A DNA stretch of 49,041 bases from Bacteroidales bacterium UBA3696 (GCA_002372135.1 DFIN01000042.1:416-49456); one strand, 5' to 3'; shown: positions 33,519 through 42,232, numbered from the stretch's first letter. Made by a program: numbers and translations. Notes: generated from the letters alone by a model not told the origin.

Positions 33519-35015
33519 TCAAATTAAGTGGTGTACTTCGTTACCTTCTACATAGATAGCGGGATATGGGCGGCTGGGGCAGTGGTATTCGCACGAGCCG
33601 CAACCGATACATTTTTCCGTATTGACAGCCGGTACGAGCGGCGACTGCGGGTCGTTGGCTTTTAGCGGAACCATCTGTATGGCACCTGTCGGACAATGGC
33701 GTTGGCAGTTGCCGCACGATGTGCCGTCCGTAGCCGGAAGACAATTCCATGGTGCCCAAACGGCGTGCCCTATTTGGGTACCGGCTTTTTCTTCTTTTGT
33801 AATAGGTTGTATGGCTCCGGCAGGACAAACGGACGCACAGCGGGTACATTCGGGGCGGCAATAACCGCGCTCAAAACTCATGGTAGGTTGCATGAGGTGG
33901 AACAAGTCGGTGGAGGGACGCAACACATCGTTGGGACATTCGCTCACACAGAGTTGGCAGCCGGTGCAGCGTTGCTGCATGTTTTTGGCAGAAAGTGAAC
34001 CCGGAGGCGTAAGAGGTGTCAGACGGTGAGGGGCTTGTTTTTGTTCAATGACTGCCAGTCCGCCGTCCACCCTGTTTTGCGCTTCGGCGGTAGCGAGTGT
34101 GCCAAGGGCTATGGCAGAGCCGGTGAGGAAAGCACGGCGGGACTCGTCCGTAGGCGTTGTGTCCTTTGGGTGAGCCTTGGGACGATGCAAACGACTCTCG
34201 TAGTGTAAGGCATCAAACGCGCATTGTTCCAAGCAATTGCCGCAGACCACACAGCGAGACGCATCCACCGTCATGTGCTTAACATCTATACACTCGGCTT
34301 TGCAGTTCTTCTTGCATTTGCCGCATTGACGACATTTGTCCTTGTCAAACTGTATTTGCAAGAAGGAGAATCGCGAAAAGAAACTAAGGGTCGTACCTAC
34401 GGGACAAATCGAATTGCAGTAAAGTCTTCCACGGCTAAATGCGGTCATCAATAGTCCTACAAACGTACAAACAGCAATCAGCAAGGTTGGCAACGACCGA
34501 AGCCAAACTTCTCGCGAATAGAAAGCATAACTGCCGTAATGGCTGGCGATGGCTGCCAGACCATTGTTGATGCCGATGTAGATAGGTTGCAGTATGGTCT
34601 GCACGATGCGCCCGTAGGCACTATATGGGGCTAACAGAGCTACAAACGAACCCATACCGGCTATGATGGCGATAACAAACAGCACCCACATCAGGTAGCG
34701 AAGCCATTTTATTTCACCATGATAGCGGAATTTATTCTTTTTGCGGTTGAGGCGTGCCAACAAATCCTGCATAACCCCTAACGGGCAAATCACGGAGCAG
34801 TAGATACGTCCGCAAATCAGCGTCAGAACCACTATTCCGACCATCACTCCCACATTGAGAGCCATCACGGCGGGAAGAAATTGTATTTGGGCTACCCACC
34901 TTAGATGGTGATGAAGCGTGCCTGTAAAATCCAGAAACAGCAGGGTGATAAGCGTAAAAAGAATACACGCTGCTATGGTGCGAACACGTCGCAAGAATGA
35001 GTGAGAACGTTGCAT
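33519..35015 (-). CDS. NapH-like membrane polyferredoxin fused to an exported ferredoxin domain
   Basis: A 498-residue iron-sulfur protein. Residues 1-215 resemble NapH/NosR-type membrane electron carriers, with helices near 12-30, 35-65, 85-115 and 145-170 and two C-x3-C-P motifs on loops (IYCSVICPLG, LYCNSICPVG). Two cytoplasmic-type clusters follow (CRQCGKCKKNC, CVVCGNCLEQC). Near residue 293 comes DESRRAFLTGSAIALGTLA, an internal twin-arginine signal. After it are NapG-like clusters: CTGCQLCVSEC, CTRCASVC, CGNCQRHC and CIGCGSCEYHC. I place the start at 35015 (MQRSHSFLRRV) because the longer frame to 35069 overlaps tatC. It probably moves electrons from quinol to the periplasmic reductase encoded downstream. 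Confidence 0.88.
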   Translation of the reverse strand: MQRSHSFLRRVRTIAACILFTLITLLFLDFTGTLHHHLRWVAQIQFLPAVMALNVGVMVGIVVLTLICGRIYCSVICPLGVMQDLLARLNRKKNKFRYHGEIKWLRYLMWVLFVIAIIAGMGSFVALLAPYSAYGRIVQTILQPIYIGINNGLAAIASHYGSYAFYSREVWLRSLPTLLIAVCTFVGLLMTAFSRGRLYCNSICPVGTTLSFFSRFSFLQIQFDKDKCRQCGKCKKNCKAECIDVKHMTVDASRCVVCGNCLEQCAFDALHYESRLHRPKAHPKDTTPTDESRRAFLTGSAIALGTLATAEAQNRVDGGLAVIEQKQAPHRLTPLTPPGSLSAKNMQQRCTGCQLCVSECPNDVLRPSTDLFHLMQPTMSFERGYCRPECTRCASVCPAGAIQPITKEEKAGTQIGHAVWAPWNCLPATDGTSCGNCQRHCPTGAIQMVPLKANDPQSPLVPAVNTEKCIGCGSCEYHCPSRPYPAIYVEGNEVHHLI

Positions 35016-35029
35016 ATTGACTTTTGATG

Positions 35030-35803
35030 TTATTGAGTAGGTTGGGGGGCTATTTTTCGGCTGACCCATATACTGACTTCATAGAGCAGCCAAATGGGTA
35101 GCGAGACCACGAGCAGGGTAAACGCATCGCCGGTAGGGGTAATCACCGCGCTTACAATAAGAATCAGTACGAATGCCTGCTTCCTATATTGACTCAACCA
35201 CTGGCTATGGAGCAGTCCTAATCGGGTCAAGAAGCCGACTAACACGGGCATTTCGGCTATTATACCAAACATAAGCGACATAAGGAGCATGGTGTCCGTA
35301 TAACTTTGAAGGGTGAGCATAGCCGTTACGCGTTCGCTGACTTGGTAGGTGCCTAAAAAACGGACAATCAACGGAAAGAAGAGCAGGTAATTTGCCGCTA
35401 TACCTATCATAAACATCGTATAAGCGGCAAGCGTCAAACGCACGGCATGGGTACGTTCGACGGGATACAAAGCGGGACTGACAAAACGGAATGCTACATA
35501 AAGAAGATAAGGAGAGGCAACCAGCAAACCGACTGCAAACGCCATCTTCATGTGGACGAACATCTGTTCTGTAAGGTCGGTATTGATGAGATGTAACTCG
35601 AAAGGAGGAAGGCGGAGCCAACGATAGACAAAAAAATCGTTGGTCGCGGGTGCTAATACCACCTCAAATAATGCTTCGCGAAAGCAAAAAGTAATCATCC
35701 CCATCCCGACTGAAGCCAACAATATTCGTAGCAAACTACTGCGGAAGACTTCCAAATGATCCCAAAAAGTGGCGGAATTATTGTTGTCGGGAGCCTGTGG
35801 CAT
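35030..35803 (-). CDS. tatC: Twin-arginine translocase subunit TatC
   Basis: A 257-residue six-helix inner-membrane protein, the receptor for twin-arginine signal peptides in the Tat pathway that exports folded proteins. It begins MPQAPDNNNSATFWDHLEVFRSSLLRI, which has the conserved His-Leu-Glu...Arg cytoplasmic start. VASPYLLYVAFRFVSPALYPVER matches the first cytoplasmic loop and SAVITPTGDAFTLLVVSLPIWLLYEVSI the last two helices. I choose the ATG at 35803 rather than the longer frame to 35842; the chosen start overlaps tatA by 26 bases. Downstream genes encode two proteins with Tat signals, which supports a dedicated role. Confidence 0.96.
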   Translation of the reverse strand: MPQAPDNNNSATFWDHLEVFRSSLLRILLASVGMGMITFCFREALFEVVLAPATNDFFVYRWLRLPPFELHLINTDLTEQMFVHMKMAFAVGLLVASPYLLYVAFRFVSPALYPVERTHAVRLTLAAYTMFMIGIAANYLLFFPLIVRFLGTYQVSERVTAMLTLQSYTDTMLLMSLMFGIIAEMPVLVGFLTRLGLLHSQWLSQYRKQAFVLILIVSAVITPTGDAFTLLVVSLPIWLLYEVSIWVSRKIAPQPTQ

Positions 35804-35978
35804 CTGCGCTGTCTTGCTTCGTGGCGGTATTGTCGCTATCAAGGTCGTCTTCTTTCATTCCCTGCTTAAAGGAACGGACACCTTTGCCCAAACCTTTCAT
35901 CAGTTCGGGAATCTTTTTCCCGCCGAAAATAAGGAGAATAACGAGGGCGATAAGGATAATTTCGGTTGTGCCTATCAT
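35778..35978 (-). CDS. tatA: Sec-independent translocase TatA/E
   Basis: A 66-residue pore-forming component of the Tat system. One N-terminal transmembrane helix, MIGTTEIILIALVILLIFGG, is followed by the hinge GGKKIPELMKGLGKGVRSFKQG, an amphipathic helix, and a charged disordered tail. FGGKKIPE is the family hallmark (F-G-x-x-x-L/I-P-E). It is the first gene of tatA-tatC-polyferredoxin-reductase, read from the promoter at 36029-36059. No separate tatB is present; many Bacteroidetes use a minimal TatAC pair. Confidence 0.95.
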   Translation of the reverse strand: MIGTTEIILIALVILLIFGGKKIPELMKGLGKGVRSFKQGMKEDDLDSDNTATKQDSADATGSRQQ

Positions 35979-36028
35979 ACGTGTGTGTTTGGGGGGTAGT
36001 GGGTTGTCTATTCAATGAATAACGGCGG

Positions 36029-36059
36029 CAAAGGTAAAGTAAAATTTGTTACGTTGCAA
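36029..36059 (-). promoter_or_regulatory. tatA operon promoter, interlocked with the umuD promoter
   Basis: On the minus strand TTG (36057-36059), 20 bases, then TACCTTTG (36029-36036). It overlaps the plus-strand promoter at 36046-36076, so RNA polymerase should not be able to occupy both at once. Confidence 0.7.
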
Positions 36060-36076
36060 AAGTGAATATAATTTTG
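36046..36076 (+). promoter_or_regulatory. umuDC promoter
   Basis: TTG (36046-36048), 20 bases, then TAATTTTG (36069-36076). The predicted start is near 36083, with a leader of about 15 bases. I could not identify a LexA box with confidence. Confidence 0.7.
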
Positions 36077-36098
36077 CGGCAAGTTTGAAAAGATATCA

Positions 36099-36530
36099 AT
36101 GGCTAAGATAAATTTGTTAACCCCGGCGGAAAAAGCGGGATTGGAATTGGAATTTGCTCAGGCTATTCATGCCGGTTTCCCTTCACCGGCAACGGACTAT
36201 GCGGGCGATCGTATCGATATAGTGCGTGAGATGAGCCGACATCCCGAAACTACTTTTTACGCTATGGTAAGCGGGGAAAGTATGAAGGATGCGGGCTTAC
36301 AAAACGGAGATATTGTGGTGATAGATAAGTCGTTGGAACCTAAGAACGGCGATATCATCATTGCTGCCGTAGATGGCGAATTTACCATCAAAGAGTTTCG
36401 GATGGATGCTGCCAATCACTGTGCGTGGCTCATACCCCATAACGACCGATATCAACCTATTCGCGTTACGCAAGAAGATAATTTCTCGGTGTGGGGAGTG
36501 CTAACTCATACGATTCATAAGTTTCGATAA
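36099..36530 (+). CDS. umuD: UmuD-like S24 peptidase, translesion polymerase accessory subunit
   Basis: A 143-residue LexA/UmuD-fold serine peptidase. In the SOS response UmuD cleaves itself with RecA filament assistance, and UmuD' joins UmuC to form polymerase V. Serine 61 (SGESMKDAG) and lysine 98 (GEFTIKEF) form the Ser-Lys dyad, spaced 37 residues apart like E. coli S60/K97. The expected cleavage bond is Ala35-Gly36 in DYAGDR. There is no N-terminal DNA-binding domain, so it is UmuD rather than LexA. umuC follows 12 bases later. Regulation by DNA damage is likely from family knowledge. Confidence 0.93.
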   Translation: MAKINLLTPAEKAGLELEFAQAIHAGFPSPATDYAGDRIDIVREMSRHPETTFYAMVSGESMKDAGLQNGDIVVIDKSLEPKNGDIIIAAVDGEFTIKEFRMDAANHCAWLIPHNDRYQPIRVTQEDNFSVWGVLTHTIHKFR

Positions 36531-36542
36531 TCCTGCGAACAG

Positions 36543-37814
36543 ATGTATGCGTTAGCCGATTGCAACAATTTCTTCGTCAGTTGTGAGCGTGTGTTTCGCC
36601 CCGACCTTTGGAATAAGCCCGTAGTCGTACTTTCGGGCAATGACGGCTGTGTGGTCAGCCGTTCCAACGAAGTGAAGGCATTAGGTATTCCGATGGGTGT
36701 GCCGCTTTATCAGATTCGAGACAAAGTGGAAAAATACGGCATTACGTGTTTCAGTAGTAATTTTTCGCTATATGGCGATATGTCTGACCGTGTTATGTCG
36801 CTTTTGCGCAAGCACACCACGCGTTTTGAGCAGTATTCGATTGACGAGGGATATATCCATATTGACCATATTTCACCCGAACGGCAAAAAACATATTGCG
36901 AGCAGATTGTGCGGGAGATTTATCAGGGTACGGGCATCCCGATTTCGATGGGAATAGCCCCTACCAAGACGCTTGCCAAAGTGGCAAGTAAGTATGCCAA
37001 GAAGCATAAGGGGTATCACGGTGCCTGCTTGATTGATACTGAGGAGCGTCGCCGTAAAGCACTTGAAATGTTTGCCGTAGGTGATGTATGGGGGGTAGGA
37101 AGGCAAGCGCGCACCAAGTTGCACGCAGCAGGGATAACAACTGCCTTGCAGTTTGCCGACCGTCGAGAGGAGTTTGCACGCAATTTGTTGCATAAACCCG
37201 GACTGCTTACTTGGCGCGAACTGAACGGAATTGATTGTATTGACCTGGGGGAGATGGCTCAGAAGCAGTCTATTACACGTTCACGAACCTTTGCTTCTGC
37301 TGTAACAGAACTTGCTGTCTTGGAGCAGCAAATCACCGATTTCTGTTCCTCCTGCGCTCGCCACTTACGTGCGCAGCAGTCTGTTTGCCGCCAGTTGACC
37401 GTGTATGCTGTCACTTCACGATTTCGTACGGATAGTGTTTCGCATACCATTTGGGCAGATATTTCGTTGCCTGTGGCTACCTCCAATACGGGGGAGTTGA
37501 TTGAGTATGCGCTTCGTGCGCTAAGAGAGCAGTTTCAGGCGGGTGCTCCTTATAAGCGTGCAGGTATTATCCTCACGCATATACTTCCTGCTGCTCACGC
37601 TCTGCCCGACCTCTTCGATACACGCGATAGGCAGAAAGACGAACGCTTGCAACTCACCTTAGATAGAATGAACGACCGATTCGGCAAATACACCATTCAG
37701 TACGCTACGGCAACGATGCCTGCAGCCAATGCCGATGCATCGGTCTATAAAAGGGAGCATTGCAGTCCCCTCTATACCACCGATATTCGCCAAATCTTAC
37801 AGGTTTGTGTTTAG
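36543..37814 (+). CDS. umuC: UmuC, Y-family translesion DNA polymerase
   Basis: A 423-residue Y-family polymerase, the catalytic subunit of polymerase V, copying past DNA lesions at low fidelity. The catalytic acids are Asp6 (MYALADCNNFFVSCERVF) and the Asp-Glu of YSIDEGYI. VSRSNEVKALGIPMG is the Y-family finger and palm block, and MGIAPTKTLAKVASKYAKK leads into the helix-hairpin-helix. The little-finger domain and a C-terminal UmuC extension (HILPAAHALPDLFDT) are present. The length matches E. coli UmuC (422). Its stop overlaps the batE stop on the other strand (TTAG, 37811-37814). Confidence 0.96.
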   Translation: MYALADCNNFFVSCERVFRPDLWNKPVVVLSGNDGCVVSRSNEVKALGIPMGVPLYQIRDKVEKYGITCFSSNFSLYGDMSDRVMSLLRKHTTRFEQYSIDEGYIHIDHISPERQKTYCEQIVREIYQGTGIPISMGIAPTKTLAKVASKYAKKHKGYHGACLIDTEERRRKALEMFAVGDVWGVGRQARTKLHAAGITTALQFADRREEFARNLLHKPGLLTWRELNGIDCIDLGEMAQKQSITRSRTFASAVTELAVLEQQITDFCSSCARHLRAQQSVCRQLTVYAVTSRFRTDSVSHTIWADISLPVATSNTGELIEYALRALREQFQAGAPYKRAGIILTHILPAAHALPDLFDTRDRQKDERLQLTLDRMNDRFGKYTIQYATATMPAANADASVYKREHCSPLYTTDIRQILQVCV

Positions 37815-38581
37815 ATGCGCTCCAAATGGGTGAGTTGTACCCAGCCCTCGTTGTTTCCCACCCGTATGTTGCACCAATCGCCTAATGTCTCTGTGATGGT
37901 CACTTTTGTGCCTTCGTGCAGGGTGAAGAGTTCGGTGCCGGATTGGTCAGGTGAGGACTTGGCGTTGAGTATGCCCTGCGTGATGATGGCTTCAGCGCGC
38001 TCCGTGTCGCGCTCATGGAGCGAAGCGGCATTGCCGAGGGCAATGATGCTGATAAGCAAGGCTACCCAAGCCGTATGGAAAGAGGTCTTACGCAGCCATA
38101 CCTGCGACGAGAGTGCAAAGAGAAGCAGACCCGCCAGAGCAAGAATAAAGAGCGCGATGCTAAGAATAACCCACGTATGTTCCGTGCATAGATTGCGGAT
38201 GGAACGTGCCCATACTGCCACGAAGAAAGACGTGTTGTCGGTCAGGTTGTCTGTAATGCGCGACTGGGCTATCTGCAGGTTGTATCGCGCGTCCTTATGA
38301 TTGGGTTGCAAGCGAAGACACCGTTCGTATGCCAATATGGATTGCGCCAACGCACCTTGTTTGAAACGGGCGTTTCCCAAATTGTAGTAGGCTTGTGCTC
38401 CACCCGCCGGCACGCATTGCTCGTAGAGTTCGGCGGCTTCGGCATATTCGTTGGCAGCGTATAGTGCGTTGGCTTGCTCAAAGAGGGAAACAATGTCCGT
38501 CATTGCGGTTTCTTGTGCGCGCAAACGGATGGGTAAAATACCGAATAATATAGCGAGGACAATTAGAAAATGGCGTTTCAT
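37811..38581 (-). CDS. batE: BatE: TPR and SH3-domain membrane protein
   Basis: A 256-residue last member of the Bat cluster. A signal peptide or membrane anchor (MKRHFLIVLAILFGILPIRL) is followed by tetratricopeptide repeats at about residues 30-105 (ANEYAEAAELYEQCVP, AYYNLGNARFKQGALAQSIL). Two transmembrane helices lie near 140-190. The C-terminus forms a bacterial SH3-like domain (LHEGTKVTITETLGDWCNIRV, then GNNEGWVQL). Bat proteins were linked to aerotolerance in Bacteroides; their mechanism is unresolved and may concern the periplasm. It overlaps the batD end by 4 bases and the convergent umuC stop by 4 bases. Confidence 0.88.
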   Translation of the reverse strand: MKRHFLIVLAILFGILPIRLRAQETAMTDIVSLFEQANALYAANEYAEAAELYEQCVPAGGAQAYYNLGNARFKQGALAQSILAYERCLRLQPNHKDARYNLQIAQSRITDNLTDNTSFFVAVWARSIRNLCTEHTWVILSIALFILALAGLLLFALSSQVWLRKTSFHTAWVALLISIIALGNAASLHERDTERAEAIITQGILNAKSSPDQSGTELFTLHEGTKVTITETLGDWCNIRVGNNEGWVQLTHLERI

Positions 38582-40419
38582 AGTTTTTGATTTTCAAGTT
38601 GGTTGATAAGTGCAGTGGTGCGGGAATAGAGTTGTTGCATGTCGTTGTCAGTGGTGGGGGCATAGCGTGCTTGTTGAGCAATGGAAAGCACTTCGTTGAC
38701 CTCCTTGATAAGGCTCTCATCCACGTTCTTGCCGCTAAGGATAGAGGATATGTTTTCCTTGTTGAGCGAAGCGGTCGGAATGCGTAGTCTGTCGCTCAGG
38801 TAGGACCATGTAGCACGTTCCACTGCTTCGTAGAAAGCGGCGTGGTCGTTCTTGTCCATGGCTTGTTTGGCTTCACGCAATCGCTTTTGTGCCACTTTGT
38901 TGGCACGCATGTAACGTACCCGAACCGTATCTGCATTCTGTGCAATTCGGCGACGGAAAACGATAAAGAGAATAATGGCTACCAGCAAAGGAATAAGATA
39001 GCACAGCCAGTATAGCCACGAACCGAATCGTAATTCACCTTCCCGAGTCGGTACAACTGTCAATTCGCCCGTATAAATATATCGTATATCGGTGCCTAAC
39101 TGACGAATATCTTCCTTGTGGGTGTAGTTTTGTACGGCAACGTTCTGTGTATTATCGCCTTCTGCGCGTGCCACTTGTATTGTCCACCCGCCTACCGACT
39201 GGGTCTTATATTGATTGTCGCGCGTGTCGAAGTAGGAGAATGTGATTGCAGGGATGGTGTAACTGCCTGCGGCACGGGGGATGGCTAAGTACTCAATCTC
39301 ACGTGTACCGCCTGTTCCCTGGGTAGTCTGTTTGAGTTTATTGCTCACTTTCGGGTCATACGTCTCAAACCCTTCCGGCCAGTCCACGGCAGGCGTTTTA
39401 ATAAGTTTCATGTTACCCGTACCCTGTATGGCAAGGCGGATGGTAAGTGCCTCATTGGCTTTTATCTCTGTATTGGAAATATCGCCCGAGAGGTTAAATT
39501 GTCCTACACCGCCCGAGAACTGTGCGGGTTTGCCGGCAGGGAGGGGTGCCACTTGAATGGTAACGCTCGGCGCTGTAATAGTGCGCGTTACGTTGGTATA
39601 AGACCCGAAAAAGTCGTCAAAGATGGAACGTACTTGTTGCCTTACTTGTACGCGCAGCACGGCTTCAAATTGTGCGGCATCAATCGTTATATCGCCGCTG
39701 CGCTGCGGATAGAGCAGCGTCTGGTAGAGAACGGCAGTTTGGTAGTTGCGACCGTTGTAATGTTCCAGTTCGGTCTGAATGTCGTCAATGGTGAATTCCT
39801 GTTTGAGGAAACCTTCAAATTCCGGTAAACGGGTGTTGTTGGTGAATTGGGCTATATCTAATCCGGCAAAATAGAGTTTGTAGGTAAGTAGTAGTGCTTC
39901 CTGTTCGTGTACGCGCGTTTTGTTGACGATGGTGCGAATAAAAACATCCCCTTGACCGGTGGAGGCGGATGCCGATGATTGGGAAGAAGCCGATTGACCG
40001 CTTTGCTGTGGATGGGTAGTAGATTGCTGCGGCTGTTCGTCGGCAGGGAGCACCTCTATGCGCACGGCATTACTCGTATAGGTATCTCCACTTACCCGTA
40101 TGGTAGCCGGAGCCAGCGTATAACTGCCTTCCTGATTAGCCATCAACGTATAGGTATAGGTCAGCGTGAAAGTAGAAGAACGCTTGCCGTTCACAAATGA
40201 TGTTGATGAGGATTGCGAGGAGTAAGGACCGGCGATGAACTCAAAGTCGGTAAACTCAGGCGGTTGCAAGTCCCGTGCGCGCTGATTTACCGTGTAGCGC
40301 AGTTGGAACGGTTTGCCGACCACCACTTGCGAAGGTGCCTCGGCGCGAAAACTCACCTCTTCTGCCCACACGAAGCAGGGCAGAAGAACCATCAAAAACA
40401 AATATCCTATACGTTTCAT
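38578..40419 (-). CDS. batD: BatD: large periplasmic Bat protein
   Basis: A protein of about 613 residues of the BatD/oxygen-tolerance family. MKRIGYLFLMVLLPCFVWA is a signal peptide, and the mature start EEVSFRAEAPSQVVVGKPFQLRYTV is typical. Several immunoglobulin-like modules follow (IAGPYSSQSSSTSFVNGK, QEGSYTLAPATIRV, SYTIPAITFSYFDTRDNQY), then a single transmembrane helix near 475-495 (YWLCYLIPLLVAIILFIVF) and a cytoplasmic helical tail of about 110 residues. The frame extends to an ATG at 40431, overlapping batC; I favour 40419, which leaves the signal peptide intact and avoids the overlap. It ends 4 bases into batE. Confidence 0.9.
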   Translation of the reverse strand: MKRIGYLFLMVLLPCFVWAEEVSFRAEAPSQVVVGKPFQLRYTVNQRARDLQPPEFTDFEFIAGPYSSQSSSTSFVNGKRSSTFTLTYTYTLMANQEGSYTLAPATIRVSGDTYTSNAVRIEVLPADEQPQQSTTHPQQSGQSASSQSSASASTGQGDVFIRTIVNKTRVHEQEALLLTYKLYFAGLDIAQFTNNTRLPEFEGFLKQEFTIDDIQTELEHYNGRNYQTAVLYQTLLYPQRSGDITIDAAQFEAVLRVQVRQQVRSIFDDFFGSYTNVTRTITAPSVTIQVAPLPAGKPAQFSGGVGQFNLSGDISNTEIKANEALTIRLAIQGTGNMKLIKTPAVDWPEGFETYDPKVSNKLKQTTQGTGGTREIEYLAIPRAAGSYTIPAITFSYFDTRDNQYKTQSVGGWTIQVARAEGDNTQNVAVQNYTHKEDIRQLGTDIRYIYTGELTVVPTREGELRFGSWLYWLCYLIPLLVAIILFIVFRRRIAQNADTVRVRYMRANKVAQKRLREAKQAMDKNDHAAFYEAVERATWSYLSDRLRIPTASLNKENISSILSGKNVDESLIKEVNEVLSIAQQARYAPTTDNDMQQLYSRTTALINQLENQKL

Positions 40420-40420
40420 A

Positions 40421-41125
40421 TTACCAATCATTTTCTACTCGTTTTTTCTTTCCGCCTTTTTGTTTCTGCACTTTCTCTTGGGTAGCCTGTTCGTCTTGCT
40501 CTAAGGCCTGCAGGATTTGTTCGGCGGTCTCTTTATCCATCTGTTCGTCTGTCTCTTGTGCCTCTTGAGCCTGAGCCTCTTGCTCTTGTTGTTCTTGTTG
40601 TTCTTGTTGTTGCTGTTCTTGTTGTTCTTGCTGCTGTTGTTGTTGCTGACTTTGATTTTGTTGTTGTTCCTGCTGTTGCGATTGTTGTTGTTCAAGCATT
40701 TGCATGGCTTTCACGAGGTTGTAGCGCGTGTCGTTGTCTTTTGGATTGAGCCTGAGTGACTGCTTGTAGGCTTCTATTGCGCGGTCAAATTGTTGCTGTC
40801 CGTAGAACGAGTTGCCCAAGTTGTGATACGTTTGAGCCAATCGGTCTTTGTCTTTATCCGAGGTAAGCAGTTGCGACGATTTGGAGAACTCGCGGGCTGC
40901 CTCATCGTATTTATTCTGCCGGAAGAGGGCATTGCCGAGGTTATAGTGTGCCTCAAACGATTCGGAATTGACTTGCAATCCGCGACGATATTCTACTTCA
41001 GCATCCGTGTATTGCTCCTTTTCGTATTGGCGATTGCCTTTTCGTATTTTGCTTGATTCGCGCTGTGCGCAAAGTAGCATAGGAAAGCAGATAACGATCA
41101 ACAATAGATAATAGCGATAGTTCAT
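40421..41125 (-). CDS. batC: BatC: TPR protein with a poly-Gln/Glu segment
   Basis: A 234-residue protein with a signal peptide (MNYRYYLLLIVICFPMLLCA) and tetratricopeptide repeats over about residues 30-135 (AHYNLGNALFRQNKYDEAAREF, TYHNLGNSFYGQQQFDRAIEAYK). Residues about 143-200 are almost entirely Gln and Glu, a coiled-coil or disordered stretch encoded by CAA/CAG-type codons. The C-terminus is charged, ending KGGKKKRVENDW. BatC in other Bacteroidetes is a short TPR protein; the Gln-rich stretch is longer than I would expect and may vary in length between strains. It lies between batB and batD. Confidence 0.85.
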   Translation of the reverse strand: MNYRYYLLLIVICFPMLLCAQRESSKIRKGNRQYEKEQYTDAEVEYRRGLQVNSESFEAHYNLGNALFRQNKYDEAAREFSKSSQLLTSDKDKDRLAQTYHNLGNSFYGQQQFDRAIEAYKQSLRLNPKDNDTRYNLVKAMQMLEQQQSQQQEQQQNQSQQQQQQQEQQEQQQQEQQEQQEQEAQAQEAQETDEQMDKETAEQILQALEQDEQATQEKVQKQKGGKKKRVENDW

Positions 41126-41138
41126 AGTGTGGTTTTTG

Positions 41139-42185
41139 TTAGTGTTGAGTGGCGGCTTTTCGTTCGTTGAATAGGTCCATGCGGCTTAGTGTCCTGTTTT
41201 GACGGCTAAGCAGGAAGAAATCAATCAACAGCAGCAACAAGGCTCCCAACAAGAACGATTGATATTGTTCCTGATAGTCTGTAAATAGTTGAGTTTCTAT
41301 TTCGGATGTGGCTATTTTGTCCAATTCCTTTTGCAGGGCTCTTAGGGCTGTGTTCGTGTTATCACAGCGCACATAAATCCCGTTTCCGGCTTGGGCTATT
41401 TCATTCGCCATCGCTTCGTTCAGGCGCGATACAACCACTTGCCCTTGTCTGTCTTTGTGGAATGTTCCTGTGCCCGGGATAGGAATGGGTGCGCCATCCG
41501 TTTTACCTACACCTACTACAAATACCTGTATGCCTTTCTCGGCGGCTTGCTTGGCAGCGGCTACGGCATCGTCTTCGTGGTTCTCGGCATCCGTCAGCAG
41601 AATGATGGCTCGTCCTGCTTCACTTTGTTCGCTGCCAAAACTGCGCACACTCGTGCGAATGGCTGCACCGATGGCGGTTCCCTGAGTCGGAATGAGCGAA
41701 GGCGTGATGGAAGACAAAAACATCTTGGCACTTACATAATCGCAAGTAATAGGCAGTTGCGTATAGGCTTCCCCAGCAAAAACAACCAAACCCACCTTGT
41801 CATCGGTCATCTTGTCAATCATCTTGCTGAGCATCTGCTTGGCTCGATCCAAACGATTAGGGGCGATGTCTTCTGCCAGCATCGAGTTGGAAATATCCAA
41901 CGCAATCATCACCTCAATGCCTTGACGTTTGACGGTTTCCGTTTTCTCGCCGGCTTGCGGACGGGCACTTGCCAAAATGAGAAGCGTCAGGGCAACTAAG
42001 ACAAGAACAAACTTAACGGCTGGGCGCGTGTGAGAAGCGTCGGGCATAAGACGACTAACCAACTCTTCGTCGCCTAACGCGCGCAACTGACGGCGTTTAC
42101 GACGTGTGAGGTAAATGTAAACTCCTGCTAATAAAGGCACTAACAGAAGTAACCAGAGCATATCTATATTAGCAAATCGAAACAT
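41139..42185 (-). CDS. batB: BatB: von Willebrand factor A membrane protein
   Basis: A 348-residue inner-membrane protein. Residues about 8-28 and 55-75 form two membrane segments, then a von Willebrand factor A domain (about 88-295) begins IEVMIALDISNSMLAEDIAP, with the metal-site D-x-S-x-S intact. LPITCDYVSAKMFLSSITPSLI and AIILLTDAENHEDDAV follow. A last helix (about 307-330) anchors the C-terminus. It is paralogous to the neighbouring batA, and BatA and BatB are thought to form a periplasmic complex. Start and length agree with the family. Confidence 0.92.
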   Translation of the reverse strand: MFRFANIDMLWLLLLVPLLAGVYIYLTRRKRRQLRALGDEELVSRLMPDASHTRPAVKFVLVLVALTLLILASARPQAGEKTETVKRQGIEVMIALDISNSMLAEDIAPNRLDRAKQMLSKMIDKMTDDKVGLVVFAGEAYTQLPITCDYVSAKMFLSSITPSLIPTQGTAIGAAIRTSVRSFGSEQSEAGRAIILLTDAENHEDDAVAAAKQAAEKGIQVFVVGVGKTDGAPIPIPGTGTFHKDRQGQVVVSRLNEAMANEIAQAGNGIYVRCDNTNTALRALQKELDKIATSEIETQLFTDYQEQYQSFLLGALLLLLIDFFLLSRQNRTLSRMDLFNERKAATQH

Positions 42186-42232
42186 AGGAGAAGGATAGTT
42201 TTAACGGTAGTTTCACAGTGGTTTAACGGTTG

